Source: Solirubrobacter phytolaccae
GTDB taxonomy: Bacteria; Actinomycetota; Thermoleophilia; Solirubrobacterales; Solirubrobacteraceae
Length of the DNA: 47,997 bases
Assembly: GCF_027587195.1 (NCBI RefSeq)
Contig: NZ_JAPDDP010000059.1
Coordinates: forward strand, 1 to 47,997
Direction: 5' to 3'
In this document: piece by piece, positions 31,289-39,940 of the stretch
Layout: every line of letters starts with the position of its first letter
Numbering within the stretch: position 1 is the first letter of the stretch
Notes under the pieces: model-generated
The model's database searches: none
The model's input: the letters and a program-made list of their open reading frames with translations, nothing else
Told to the model about the DNA's origin: nothing
Made by a program: the position numbers and the translations under genes

Positions 31289-32157
31289 GACAAGACATCA
31301 CGCTCGGGGGCGAGGTCGCGGCCTGGCTGTGGCATCCCGAGGGCGCGACGGGCGCCGTCGTGCTGGGCCACGGCTTCTCCGCCGTGCGCGACCAGCGCAT
31401 CGACGCCTACGCCGAGCGCTTCGCGGAGGCGGGGCTCGCGGCGCTGCTGTTCGACTACCGCCACTTCGGCGCGAGCGGGGGCCAGCCGCGCCAGCTGCTC
31501 GACATCAAGCGTCAGCTCGAGGACTGGCGCACCGCGATCGCCTACGCCCGCGGGCTCGACGGCATCCAGCACGTCGGCCTGTTCGGCTCCTCCTTCGGCG
31601 GCGGGCACGCGCTCCAGGTCGCTGCGAGCGACCCGAACATCAGCGCCGCCGTCGCGCAGTGCCCGATGACGGACGGGCTGCAGGCCGCGCTGCGGATGCC
31701 GCCCAAGACCGCCGTGCGGGTGGCGAAGGTCGCGCTTCAGGACGAGCTCGGCTCCCGGCTCGGGCGCAAGCCGAAGTACATCCAAGCCGTCGGCCGGCCG
31801 GGCGAGGTGGCGATCATGTCCGCCCCGGACTCGCAGCCCGGCTTCGAATCGCTGACGCCGGAAGGCTCGCAGTGGCGCAACGCGGTCGCGGCGCGGATCG
31901 GCCTCTGGGTCGGCACGTACCGGCCGGGCCGGCACGCGGCGTCGATCACCTGCCCGGTGTTGATCGCCGTCTGCGAGCAGGACTCGCTGGTGAGCGTGGA
32001 CGCCGCGGCCAAGGTCGCGGACGACGCCCCGCAGGGGGAGCTCGCCCGCTATCCGATCGGCCACTTCGACATCTACACGGGCGAGTGGTTCGAGCGCGCA
32101 GTGACACGCCAGGCGGAGTTCCTGGCGCGCCACCTGACCGCGACGACTACTCCGTGA
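31273..32157 (+). CDS. Alpha/beta hydrolase, 294 aa
   Basis: Soluble alpha/beta hydrolase. The N-terminal strand and oxyanion loop read AVVLGHGFSAVRDQRIDAYAERF. The nucleophile elbow is LFGSSFGGGHAL. The acid is in VLIAVCEQDSLVSVDAAA, and the His is in YPIGHFDIYTGEW. The resemblance to dienelactone-hydrolase-like and YcjY-type proteins is general; the substrate is unknown. It starts inside the GST gene by 16 nt, completing a four-gene coupled unit that pairs three enzymes with a membrane protein. The 3' end overlaps the next gene, convergent, by 11 nt. Confidence 0.9.
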   Translation: MAAVLRQDITLGGEVAAWLWHPEGATGAVVLGHGFSAVRDQRIDAYAERFAEAGLAALLFDYRHFGASGGQPRQLLDIKRQLEDWRTAIAYARGLDGIQHVGLFGSSFGGGHALQVAASDPNISAAVAQCPMTDGLQAALRMPPKTAVRVAKVALQDELGSRLGRKPKYIQAVGRPGEVAIMSAPDSQPGFESLTPEGSQWRNAVAARIGLWVGTYRPGRHAASITCPVLIAVCEQDSLVSVDAAAKVADDAPQGELARYPIGHFDIYTGEWFERAVTRQAEFLARHLTATTTP

Positions 32158-32974
32158 TCGAGATGTAGACGCGCTTGCGCGGGTTCACGGGCGTGCCCGC
32201 GGTCGCGGTGCCGTCGCTGTTGCGCGGGCTGACCACGAGGGCGTTGGCGCTCTTGGAGTTCGCCGGCGCGCACTCGACGGCGACCGTCTGGCAGCGCGCG
32301 ACGCTGACCTCGCCACCGAAGTTCGGCTCGGCGCCCGCGGCGCCGTCCGTGTCGATCTTGTTCTGGATCGCGATCGTGGCCTGCAGGCCCTTGCCCGCGA
32401 GCGTCGCGCCCGAGTCGATGTAGACGTTCTGGTTGGTCTGGTAGGCGTCGAGGATCGCGAAGCCGCCCGACTGCTCCTCGATCTGGCCCGCCTCGTTGAT
32501 CAGCAGCCAGCGCGTCTTGAGCGACGCGGCGTCCGCGCCGTCCACGCGGTCGGCGTTCAGGCCGGTCGCGACGCCGGTGGCGTTGGTCGTGAACGGCTTC
32601 TTGGTGTCGCCGCCGGCGCCGACGGTGATCGAGCCGGCGCTCTCGGCGCCGACGGCGTTGAACTCGAACGCGAAGCCGGTGGACAGGTTGTTCGCGCGGA
32701 TGCACGGGTTCTTGGGCGGGGTGGCCGTCGAGCCGCCCGCGGTCGAACGACAGCCGTAGATCGCGCCGCCGCCGCTGGTGGACTTGTTGGACTGGCGCGT
32801 CGTGTAGCCGGTCGCGTTGTTGGAGATGATCTCGGTCTCCTTGGTGGCGGTGCCGTTGCGCGCGCCTTCACGCAGCGCATCGCCGGTCGCCGCGACCCCG
32901 AGCGGCGCGATCCCGAGGACGAGGATCGTGGAGGCGATGACGACGTGACGGACACGCGTGTGAGATGAACGCAT
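32147..32974 (-). CDS. Secreted surface protein, hypothetical, 275 aa
   Basis: The N-terminal signal segment is VRHVVIASTILVLGIAPLGVAA. The mature protein is polar and rich in Gly, Thr and Asn, with beta-like strands and three Cys residues (YGCRS, NPCIR, ARCQ...VEC). It contains LNADRVDGADAAS, a motif I recall from other exported proteins in this bacterial group, where it precedes a structural or tail-fibre-like region. The C terminus (RKRVYISITE) is a likely final strand. There is no catalytic signature. It is divergent from the tandem amidase gene; the 158 bp between them show no clear promoter or repeat. Confidence 0.75.
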   Translation of the reverse strand: MRSSHTRVRHVVIASTILVLGIAPLGVAATGDALREGARNGTATKETEIISNNATGYTTRQSNKSTSGGGAIYGCRSTAGGSTATPPKNPCIRANNLSTGFAFEFNAVGAESAGSITVGAGGDTKKPFTTNATGVATGLNADRVDGADAASLKTRWLLINEAGQIEEQSGGFAILDAYQTNQNVYIDSGATLAGKGLQATIAIQNKIDTDGAAGAEPNFGGEVSVARCQTVAVECAPANSKSANALVVSPRNSDGTATAGTPVNPRKRVYISITE

Positions 32975-33132
32975 GGTGAGGCCTGCGCCGCGGATCGCCC
33001 GGCGGATGACTCAGTTGGCGCCGTCACGGTGCCCGACGCGCAACTGAGAGATTGCTCAACACCCACTGGTCGAACACGAATCCGACATCCGGTCCAATGT
33101 GAGACGCCAATGGGGCCGCCAGTCTCCCGACC

Positions 33133-36100
33133 ATGGAGAAACCTGCTCGAGCCGCGTCGCGGCTGGCGGCGGTCGCGTGCGCGCTCGGTCTGATGATCGC
33201 GGCGCCGGCGTCTGCTGCCGACCTCGACCTTGAGACGCTGGACGGGCCGACGGCGGTCAAGCTGATGGACGAAGGCAAGCTGACGTCCGTCGAGCTCACC
33301 CGCGCGTACATCGCCCGCATCGCCGCGCTGAACAAGCGCGGACCCGGCCTCAACGCCGTGTCGCAGCTCAACTCGCAGGCCATCAAAGACGCGGCGCTGC
33401 TCGACAAGGAGCGCAAGGAAGGCAAGCTGCGCGGGCCCGCGCACGGCCTCCCGGTCCTGCTCAAGGACCTGATCGACGTCAAGGGCATGTACACGTCGGC
33501 GGGCAACTTCTCGCTGCGCAACTCCTTCCCGGCGATCGACTCCGGCGTGGCCAAGAAGCTGCGCGAGAGCGGCGTCGTGATCCTCGGCAAGCTCGGCCTC
33601 TCCGAGTACGCCAACTACTTCGGCAACCAGCCGTCGGGCTTCGCGAACCTCACGGGCCAGGTGCTCAACGCGGTCGACGCCGACCAGAACCCGTCGGGCT
33701 CCTCGTCCGGCTCGGGCTCCGCGTCCGCCGCCGCGCTGTCGACGCTCGTCGTCGGCACGGAGACGTCCGGCTCGATCATCTCGCCCTCGCAGGCGAACGG
33801 GCTCGTCGGCCTGCGCCCGACGGTCGGGCTCGTCCCGGGCTACGGCATCGCGCCGATCTCGGCCTCGCAGGACACGGCCGGCCCGATGGACCGCACGGTC
33901 GCCAACGCGGCGCTCACGCTGCAGTCGATCGCGGGCTACGACGCCCACAACGCGGAGTACTACAAGGGCATCTGGGGCGCGGGCGTGCCCGACGAGGAGA
34001 TCATCCCGCCGGTTCCCGCCACGGTCCCGAACTACGTCTCCGCGCTGGACCTGAACTTCGTGCGCGGCAAGCGCATCGGCTACAACGGCACGCTCACCGA
34101 CGGCACGCCGCTCAAGCAGGCCTACGACGCACTCGCCGCCGCCGGCGCGATCCTCGTCGAGCGCCCGGTGATCAGCCCGAGCGGCATTCCCGGCGGCGTG
34201 CTCGCCTACGAGGCCAAGCGCGACATCGGCTCCTACTACAAGCACCTCGGCCCGGACGCGCCCATCAAGTCCGTCGAGGAGGAGATGGCCGACAACACGC
34301 TCAACGCCCACGAGGCGCTGAAGTTCGGCAACGCGACGCACGCCAGCGCGTTCGCAATCGATATCTCGCCCAACTCGCCAGCCTCAGTCCAGTACCGCAG
34401 TGACGTGCTGATCGGCAAGCAGCTCAGCCACTCCGGCATCGACCGGATGATGCAGAACGACACGCCCGCCGACCCCAGCGACGACTTCATCGCGATCCTC
34501 GGCAGCGTCTCCAACGGGGCCCGCGCCGGCTACCCGCAGATGACGATCCCGATGGGCTACAACGACACGCTGCGGCGCACGCTGAACGTCTCGATCCACG
34601 CGAACGCGTACAAGGAGCGGGACCTGATCGGCGTCGGCTACGTGATCGAGCAGGGCACCAAGCTGCGCAAGCCGGTCTCGCAGATCAACCCGAGCATGTA
34701 CCGCTGCGCCGACACGACGCCCAAGCCGGCGTTCGCCGAGCGCGGTGCGTGCAACCCGGACTACAAGTCGGCCCTGAAGCTCGCGGGCGGCGCGGAGACG
34801 ATCCTGCCGTTCTCGCTCGAGACGGAGTCCGCGTCCTCGCTGCGTGACCGGCTGGCTTCCGGCACGCTGACGAGCGAGGCGCTGACGAAGGCGTACCTGA
34901 CGCGGATCGCGCTCGTGAACGCCGAGGGTCCCGCGCTCCAGGCCGTGCGTTCGCTGAACGCCGATGCGGTCGCGCAGGCCAAGACGCTGGACACGGAGCG
35001 CGCTGCCGGCACGGTCCGCGGCCCGCTGCACGGCCTGCCGGTCCTGCTCGACGACACGATCGACGCCGCCGGGCTCCCGACGACGGGCGGCTCGATCGCG
35101 CTGCAGAACGCGAAGCCGGCGGCCGACGCGGCGCTCGTGACCAAGCTCAAGGCGGCCGGCGCGATCGTGCTCGGCAAGACGAATGTCACCGAGCTCGGTG
35201 GCCTGTTCGACGCCAACCTGCCCGAGGGCTACTCGTCGCTCGGTGGCCAGGTGCTGCTGCCGTCCGACACGGACAAGACGCCGGCGGGCTCGTCGGCGGG
35301 TAGCGCCGCGGCCACGGCTTCCGGCCTCGCCGCGCTGACGATCGGCACCGAGACCTCGACCGACACGGCTCAGCTGATCGCGCCCGCGGGGGTTGCGGGT
35401 GTCGTCGGCCTGAAGCCGTCGGTGGGCGCGGTGTCCACCGCGGGCGTGTTGCCGATCGCGAAGGCGCAGGACGCGGCCGGCCCGATCACCCGCACGGTGG
35501 CCGACGCGGCGACCGCGTTCGAGGTCCTCTCCGGCAAGACGGTGAGCCTCAACGCCTCCGCCACGGGCACGAAGGTCGCGGTGATCAACAGCACCGCTGC
35601 CCCGTACCCGGCCGCGATCACGGCGCTCACGGGCGTCGGCGCGACCACGGTCACCAAGACGATCGGGACGCCGGCCAACGTGCCGAGCATCGTCACGCGC
35701 TCGTTCGAGAAGGACCTGAACGCGTACCTGGGTGGGAAGAGCTCGCTGGCGCAGATCGTCGCCTACAACACCGCCAACCCGGTCGAGGGCCTCAAGTACC
35801 AGCAGCGGGAGCTGACGGCGGCGCTGTCGCCCGATCTCACGGGGCTGGAGGCCGACACGACCGCGGGCCAGACCGCCAACGCGGCCGTGATCGACGCGCT
35901 GCTCGCCGACACCGACGTGATCATGGTGCCGTCCGGCAACGCGCTCGTCGGCTACGCGGACCGCGCGGGCTACCCGGTCCTGACCGTCCCGGCCGGCTTC
36001 GGCACGGGCAGCACGGGCCGCAACCCGATCGGTGTGACCTTCGTCGCGGCGAAGGACGCGGAGGCGAAGCTGCTCTCCGCGGGCTACGCGTTCGAGCAGG

Positions 36101-36618
36101 CCACGAAGGTCCGCCAGGCGCCGTCGTACACGAACCCGAGCATGTTCCGCTGCGTCCCCGGCTCGACGTTCTTCTCGCCGCACCACTGCCACCCGGGCGA
36201 CCTCGAGTCCCCGACGGCGGCCGGTCCGAACGAGACGGCGGTCGCGGGTGACGTGGGCGGCACGGTGCCGGCGACGCTCTCGCTCACGCTGGGCACGCCG
36301 CCGACGTTCGGCACGTTCATCCCGGGCGTCGCGAGGACCTACAGCGCCTCGACGAAGGCCACGGTCATCTCGACCGCGGGCGACGCGACGCTGACGGTCG
36401 CCGACCCGAGCGCGACGGCGACGGGCCATCTGGTCAATGGCTCGTTCTCACTGCCGAAGCCGCTCGGCGGGCTGGGCGTGGTCAAGACGTACACCGGGCC
36501 GGTCTCCAACGACGAGGCGACGGTGACGTTCACGCAGGAGATCGGTGCGAACGACGCATTGCGCACCGGGACGTACTCGAAGACGCTGGTCTACACGCTG
36601 TCGACGACTACGCCATAG
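33133..36618 (+). CDS. Secreted tandem amidase-signature protein with degenerate second domain, 1161 aa
   Basis: The signal peptide is residues about 8-29. Amidase domain 1 spans about 35-515 with catalytic Lys111 (HGLPVLLKDLID), the cis-Ser region PSGSSSGSGSA (about S191) and nucleophile Ser214 (GTETSGSIISPS). Amidase domain 2 spans about 560-1000. It keeps the frame of the fold but reads HGLPVLLDDTID (Asp640 in place of Lys), and GTETSTDTAQL places Asp744 where Ser214 aligns. Each domain ends with a similar Cys-containing segment (NPSMYRCAD, NPSMFRCVP). Residues about 1050-1161 are an Ig-like tail (TFGTFIPGVARTYSAST). Inference: domain 1 hydrolyses an amide outside the cell and domain 2 is structural or binding. 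Confidence 0.93.
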   Translation: MEKPARAASRLAAVACALGLMIAAPASAADLDLETLDGPTAVKLMDEGKLTSVELTRAYIARIAALNKRGPGLNAVSQLNSQAIKDAALLDKERKEGKLRGPAHGLPVLLKDLIDVKGMYTSAGNFSLRNSFPAIDSGVAKKLRESGVVILGKLGLSEYANYFGNQPSGFANLTGQVLNAVDADQNPSGSSSGSGSASAAALSTLVVGTETSGSIISPSQANGLVGLRPTVGLVPGYGIAPISASQDTAGPMDRTVANAALTLQSIAGYDAHNAEYYKGIWGAGVPDEEIIPPVPATVPNYVSALDLNFVRGKRIGYNGTLTDGTPLKQAYDALAAAGAILVERPVISPSGIPGGVLAYEAKRDIGSYYKHLGPDAPIKSVEEEMADNTLNAHEALKFGNATHASAFAIDISPNSPASVQYRSDVLIGKQLSHSGIDRMMQNDTPADPSDDFIAILGSVSNGARAGYPQMTIPMGYNDTLRRTLNVSIHANAYKERDLIGVGYVIEQGTKLRKPVSQINPSMYRCADTTPKPAFAERGACNPDYKSALKLAGGAETILPFSLETESASSLRDRLASGTLTSEALTKAYLTRIALVNAEGPALQAVRSLNADAVAQAKTLDTERAAGTVRGPLHGLPVLLDDTIDAAGLPTTGGSIALQNAKPAADAALVTKLKAAGAIVLGKTNVTELGGLFDANLPEGYSSLGGQVLLPSDTDKTPAGSSAGSAAATASGLAALTIGTETSTDTAQLIAPAGVAGVVGLKPSVGAVSTAGVLPIAKAQDAAGPITRTVADAATAFEVLSGKTVSLNASATGTKVAVINSTAAPYPAAITALTGVGATTVTKTIGTPANVPSIVTRSFEKDLNAYLGGKSSLAQIVAYNTANPVEGLKYQQRELTAALSPDLTGLEADTTAGQTANAAVIDALLADTDVIMVPSGNALVGYADRAGYPVLTVPAGFGTGSTGRNPIGVTFVAAKDAEAKLLSAGYAFEQATKVRQAPSYTNPSMFRCVPGSTFFSPHHCHPGDLESPTAAGPNETAVAGDVGGTVPATLSLTLGTPPTFGTFIPGVARTYSASTKATVISTAGDATLTVADPSATATGHLVNGSFSLPKPLGGLGVVKTYTGPVSNDEATVTFTQEIGANDALRTGTYSKTLVYTLSTTTP

Positions 36619-36689
36619 GGGTTGCGCGTTCACTGGGTGCCGTTGAGGGGCGGCCGGGGGAAGTGAGCGCGGAACGCGGACGAACAGCT

Positions 36690-36731
36690 GGCGGGTGACG
36701 TGAGGGGAAGAGGGAAGCCACGTCACCCGCC
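36690..36731. terminator. Perfect 13-bp inverted repeat, probable bidirectional terminator
   Basis: GGCGGGTGACGTG (36690-36702) and CACGTCACCCGCC (36719-36731) are perfect inverted copies around a 16-nt purine-rich loop. The right arm covers the stop of the response regulator gene, and the amidase gene ends 71 nt to the left. There is no T-run, which is common for actinobacterial terminators. It sits between converging genes, so it could stop transcription from both sides. Confidence 0.65.
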
Positions 36732-37370
36732 GCGCCCGCGTTCGATCACGCCGTGCTCGTAGGCGTAGATCACGGCTTGGACTCGGTCGCGGAGTCCGAG
36801 CTTGCCGAGGAGGTTGGAGACGTGGCGCTTGGCGGTCGGCTCGGCGACGACGAGCGCCGCGGCGATCTCCGCGTTGGAGAGGCCACCGGCGATGAGCTGC
36901 AGCACTTCGCGCTCACGGTCGGTGAGGTGGGTGAGGTCTTGGGTGGGGGTCGCCTGAGGGAGGCGGTGGGCGACGCGGTCGAGCAGCTGGCGGGTGACTT
37001 TCGGGCTGAGGACCGCGTCGCCGTTCGCCACGGCCTTGACCGCGGCGACCAGCTCCTGGCGCGGCACGTCCTTGGTCAGGAAGCCGCTCGCGCCCGCCCG
37101 GAGCGCTTCGACGATGTACTCGTCGAGGCCGAAGGTGGTGAGGACGAGGACTTTGTGGCGCGGGAGCCTGCGCGTCGCCTCGATCCCGTCCACGCCGGGC
37201 ATGCGGATGTCCATCAGGATCACGTCGGGATGGTGCTGGTGCGCTGCGTCGATGGCTTGAGCACCGTTGTCGGCCTCGGCCACCACCTGGAACTGGCCGG
37301 TGGCCTCGAGCACGGTCTTGAAGCCGGTGCGCATCAGCGGCTGGTCGTCGGCGATCAGGACGCGGATCAT
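36723..37370 (-). CDS. LuxR/NarL-family response regulator, 215 aa
   Basis: Two-component regulator. The receiver domain is residues 1-120 with acidic pocket ADD (8-9), phospho-acceptor Asp54 (VILMDIRMPG), Thr in VLVLTTFG and Lys in GFLTKDV. The LuxR helix-turn-helix is at about 150-212: LTDREREVLQLIAGGLSNAEIA then VAEPTAKRHVSNLLGKLGLRDR. The frame stays open upstream, but ATG 37370 overlaps the kinase stop (ATGA) and gives a normal-length protein. It is the last gene of an ABC-transporter/two-component operon and probably controls that operon. Confidence 0.95.
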   Translation of the reverse strand: MIRVLIADDQPLMRTGFKTVLEATGQFQVVAEADNGAQAIDAAHQHHPDVILMDIRMPGVDGIEATRRLPRHKVLVLTTFGLDEYIVEALRAGASGFLTKDVPRQELVAAVKAVANGDAVLSPKVTRQLLDRVAHRLPQATPTQDLTHLTDREREVLQLIAGGLSNAEIAAALVVAEPTAKRHVSNLLGKLGLRDRVQAVIYAYEHGVIERGRGG

Positions 37371-38209
37371 GTGTACGGCAGCTCCGCGCTGACCACGAAG
37401 CCCTCCTGGCCCTCTTTGACCACGAGCGAGCCGCCGAAGGCCGACACCCGTTCGCTGATCCCGATCAGCCCGTGCCCGTGGCTCATCCCGATCGACCGTC
37501 CGCCCGCATCGGCGACTCTGAGTCCCAGCTGCTCCTGGCCGTAGTCGATCGTGACCGTGGTCGGCGCGCCGTTGGCGTGCCGGATCACGTTCGTCACGGC
37601 CTCCTGCACGATCCGGTAGGCCGACGCGTCGAGGCCTTTGGCGAGTGTCCGCGGCGTGCCTTCGATCGCGAGCGTGATCGGGATCCCCGCCCCGCGGGCG
37701 CCGTCGAGGATCTCCTCCAGCGCGTCGAGGCCTTTGCGCTCGGGATCGTCGTCGCGCAGCACGCGATGCAGCTCGGCCATGGTCCTGCGACCCTGGGCCG
37801 CGATGGCGTCGGCGCGCTCGTCGCCGGTCACGGCCGCGAGCGCCTCCGCCTGCACGACCATCAGCGTCACGTCGTGGCCGACCGCATCGTGCAGCTCGCG
37901 CGCGATCCGCAGCCGCTCCTCGGCGGCGGCGTTGGAGGCCAGCAGCTCGCGGCGCATGGTCGTGAAGCGCGCGGCCGTGACCGTGGCCGCGGCCAACACC
38001 GCGGTGGACACGGGCTCGAGCCAGTGGTTGAGCGAGACGAGCTGCGCGGCGACCATCAGCGCGGCGCCGGCGACCGCCCACCTGAGGCCGCGGTCGGCGG
38101 CGAGCCAGTACAGCGGCACCAGCGCCAGCAGGGCCAGGAACGGCAGCATGACGCTCGCCACGGTGATCGCGACGAGCACCCCGATGGCGTTCCAGCGGAG
38201 CGGCAACAT
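37367..38209 (-). CDS. Sensor histidine kinase (HisKA_3/NarL type), 280 aa
   Basis: Membrane sensor kinase. The start ATG 38209 overlaps the permease stop (TGATG); ATG 38236 would add nine residues, and neither has a clear Shine-Dalgarno. Three short hydrophobic helices occupy about residues 6-80, with almost no extracellular loop, so it is an intramembrane-sensing type. The dimerisation helix has the phospho-acceptor His107 in IARELHDAVGHDVTLM. The HATPase domain has the N box in VQEAVTNVIRHANG and the G box in SHGHGLIGISERV. It is located after an ABC exporter, as in LiaS/DesK-like modules that sense membrane or drug stress; that parallel is inference. Confidence 0.92.
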   Translation of the reverse strand: MLPLRWNAIGVLVAITVASVMLPFLALLALVPLYWLAADRGLRWAVAGAALMVAAQLVSLNHWLEPVSTAVLAAATVTAARFTTMRRELLASNAAAEERLRIARELHDAVGHDVTLMVVQAEALAAVTGDERADAIAAQGRRTMAELHRVLRDDDPERKGLDALEEILDGARGAGIPITLAIEGTPRTLAKGLDASAYRIVQEAVTNVIRHANGAPTTVTIDYGQEQLGLRVADAGGRSIGMSHGHGLIGISERVSAFGGSLVVKEGQEGFVVSAELPYT

Positions 38210-38904
38210 CAGATTTCTTGCGTGCGAGTTCTCCATAGTCCAGCGCCGAGCGCGGCGGCGGCCCAGGCGAGGATGATCCCGACTGCGCCGAGCAGGGGCA
38301 ACGTCGCGACGAGGCCGTCGGCGTTGTCGAGGCGGCTGATGGCCACGGCGGGGATGGCGAAGCGGCCGTCGCCGAGCACGTCGAGCTGCGCCAGCAGCGG
38401 CGCGACGCCGAGCTGGAACGCGAGCACGAAGCCCATCACCTGGCCGGAGCGACCGGTCAGCGCGGCGAGGCCGACGCACACGGCGGCGGTCAGCGCGCCC
38501 GACACGAGGACGGTGAGCGTGCCGCGGAGCGCTTCGGTCGCCGGCGGCGTGGCGACGATCGCGGCGGCGACGAGCGCGACGAGCAGGATCGTCAGCGTGA
38601 TCGCCCACGCCGCGGGGACGCGGGCGAAGAAGAGCGCGGAGCGGTTGCGGCCGGTGGCGACGAGGTCGCGGAAGACGCCGCTCTCGATGTCGGCGCCGCC
38701 CGCGGTCGCGCCGATGATCGCGCCCGTCACCGCGGCGAGCAGCGTGAGGATGCCGACGGCGCTCGCGAAGTCGGTGTCCTTGTCGAGCGCGGCGCCGATC
38801 CCGAAGTAGAGGGCGACGGCGCCGAGGGTGAGCGCGGCGGTGACGATGAGCATCCCGCGACGGCGCTGGAGCTTGAGCACGTCGGCTTCGATCAGGCGCA
38901 GCAT
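38209..38904 (-). CDS. ABC-2-type transporter permease, 231 aa
   Basis: Membrane subunit paired with the upstream ATPase. The ATG at 38904 overlaps the ATPase stop (TGATG). Six hydrophobic helices are visible, including MLIVTAALTLGAVALYFG, ILTLLAAVTGAIIGATAGG, WAITLTILLVALVAAAIVA and the final ATLPLLGAVGIILAWAAAAL. The segment ADIESGVFRDLVATGRNR between helices 2 and 3 is the typical ABC-2 coupling region. Such pairs export drugs, peptides or lipids; the substrate is unknown. A longer open frame upstream belongs to the ATPase region read in another frame. Confidence 0.9.
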   Translation of the reverse strand: MLRLIEADVLKLQRRRGMLIVTAALTLGAVALYFGIGAALDKDTDFASAVGILTLLAAVTGAIIGATAGGADIESGVFRDLVATGRNRSALFFARVPAAWAITLTILLVALVAAAIVATPPATEALRGTLTVLVSGALTAAVCVGLAALTGRSGQVMGFVLAFQLGVAPLLAQLDVLGDGRFAIPAVAISRLDNADGLVATLPLLGAVGIILAWAAAALGAGLWRTRTQEI

Positions 38905-39842
38905 CACGCGTTCTCCAACCGGGTCGTCATGGACAGGAACTGGTCCTCGAGGCTGCGCTTGACCGGGTTCACGCGCTCGATCGCGATCCCCTCGGCGATC
39001 AGGCGGGTGAGCAGGGCGGTGACGACGTCGGCGTCGCGCGGGGCATCGGGCGCCAGCGTGGCGCGGATCCCGCCGTCGTGCTCGACCGCCCGCTCGATGG
39101 TGGGGGCGGCGGCGAGGATGTGGGTGGCGCGCACGGCGGGCGCGGCGATGATGTCGATCGTGCGCTCGTCGCTCATCGCGGTGAGCTCTTCGATCGTGCC
39201 CTGGGCGACGACGCGCCCGTTGTCGACGATCGCGGCGCGGTCGCACGTCTTCTCGACCTCGTCGAGCAGGTGGCTGGAGAGCAGGACGGTGCGGCCCTCG
39301 TCGACGAGGCTGCGCACGAGGTGGCGGAACTCGAGGATGCCGGCGGGATCGAGCCCGTTGACCGGCTCGTCGAGGATCAGCAGCTCCGGGTCGCACAGCA
39401 GGCAGCGCGCGATCCCGAGGCGCTGGCGCATGCCGAGCGAATAGCCCTTGACGACGTCATCGGCGCGGGCGGCGAGGCCGACGCGCTCCAGAGCCGCGGG
39501 GATGCGCGCCGCGGCGTACCGGTCGCGGGCGGCGGCGTGGACCAGCAGGTTCTCGCGCCCGGTCAGGTGGGGATGGAAGCGCGGCTCCTCGACGATCGCG
39601 CCGACGCTCGCGAGGGCCTTCGCGCGCTGCTGCGGGAGGTCGTGACCGAGCAGGCGCATCGTTCCCGACGTGGGGGCGGCGAGCCCGAGCAGGAGCCGCA
39701 CGAGCGTCGTCTTGCCGGCGCCGTTGCGGCCCAGGAAGCCGAACGCGGTCCCGCGCGGGACCTCCAGGTCGATCGACTCCAGGGCGGCCCGGGCGCCGAA
39801 GCGCTTGCCGAGGCCGTGGGTCTCGATGGCGAGCGATGTCAT
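38904..39842 (-). CDS. ABC transporter ATP-binding protein, 312 aa
   Basis: ATPase of an ABC-2 exporter. Walker A is FLGRNGAGKTTLVRL, the Q loop is in AIVEEPRFHPHL, the signature is KGYSLGMRQRLGIARCL, Walker B is LLILDEPVNGLDP, and the switch His is in LLSSHLLDEVEK. A C-terminal extension of about 90 residues (ITERAVEHDGG-like region to SMTTRLENA) is usual for DrrA/CcmA-like exporters. I chose ATG 39842 because conserved sequence starts there (MTSLAIETHGLGKRFG). ATG 39893 would add 17 acidic residues and cannot be excluded. It is the first gene of the operon and divergent from the FrnE-like gene. Confidence 0.93.
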   Translation of the reverse strand: MTSLAIETHGLGKRFGARAALESIDLEVPRGTAFGFLGRNGAGKTTLVRLLLGLAAPTSGTMRLLGHDLPQQRAKALASVGAIVEEPRFHPHLTGRENLLVHAAARDRYAAARIPAALERVGLAARADDVVKGYSLGMRQRLGIARCLLCDPELLILDEPVNGLDPAGILEFRHLVRSLVDEGRTVLLSSHLLDEVEKTCDRAAIVDNGRVVAQGTIEELTAMSDERTIDIIAAPAVRATHILAAAPTIERAVEHDGGIRATLAPDAPRDADVVTALLTRLIAEGIAIERVNPVKRSLEDQFLSMTTRLENA

Positions 39843-39905
39843 GGGAGGATCGTCCGCCGGACCGGCGGTCCTGTCGTCGTCCGAGCGATCCATCCGTGAG
39901 GTGGC

Positions 39906-39933
39906 ACTGATCCGATCGGATCAGTCCTATTCT
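39906..39933. promoter_or_regulatory. Perfect 20-bp palindrome and -10 box of a leaderless promoter
   Basis: ACTGATCCGATCGGATCAGT (39906-39925) is a perfect palindrome lying between divergent starts. TATTCT (39928-39933) follows it and ends 7 nt before the ATG of the FrnE-like gene at 39941, the spacing expected for a leaderless start. The palindrome would cover the -35 and spacer region, an ideal place for a dimeric repressor. No candidate regulator gene of the TetR or MarR type is adjacent. Confidence 0.75.
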
Positions 39934-39940
39934 TGGAGCC

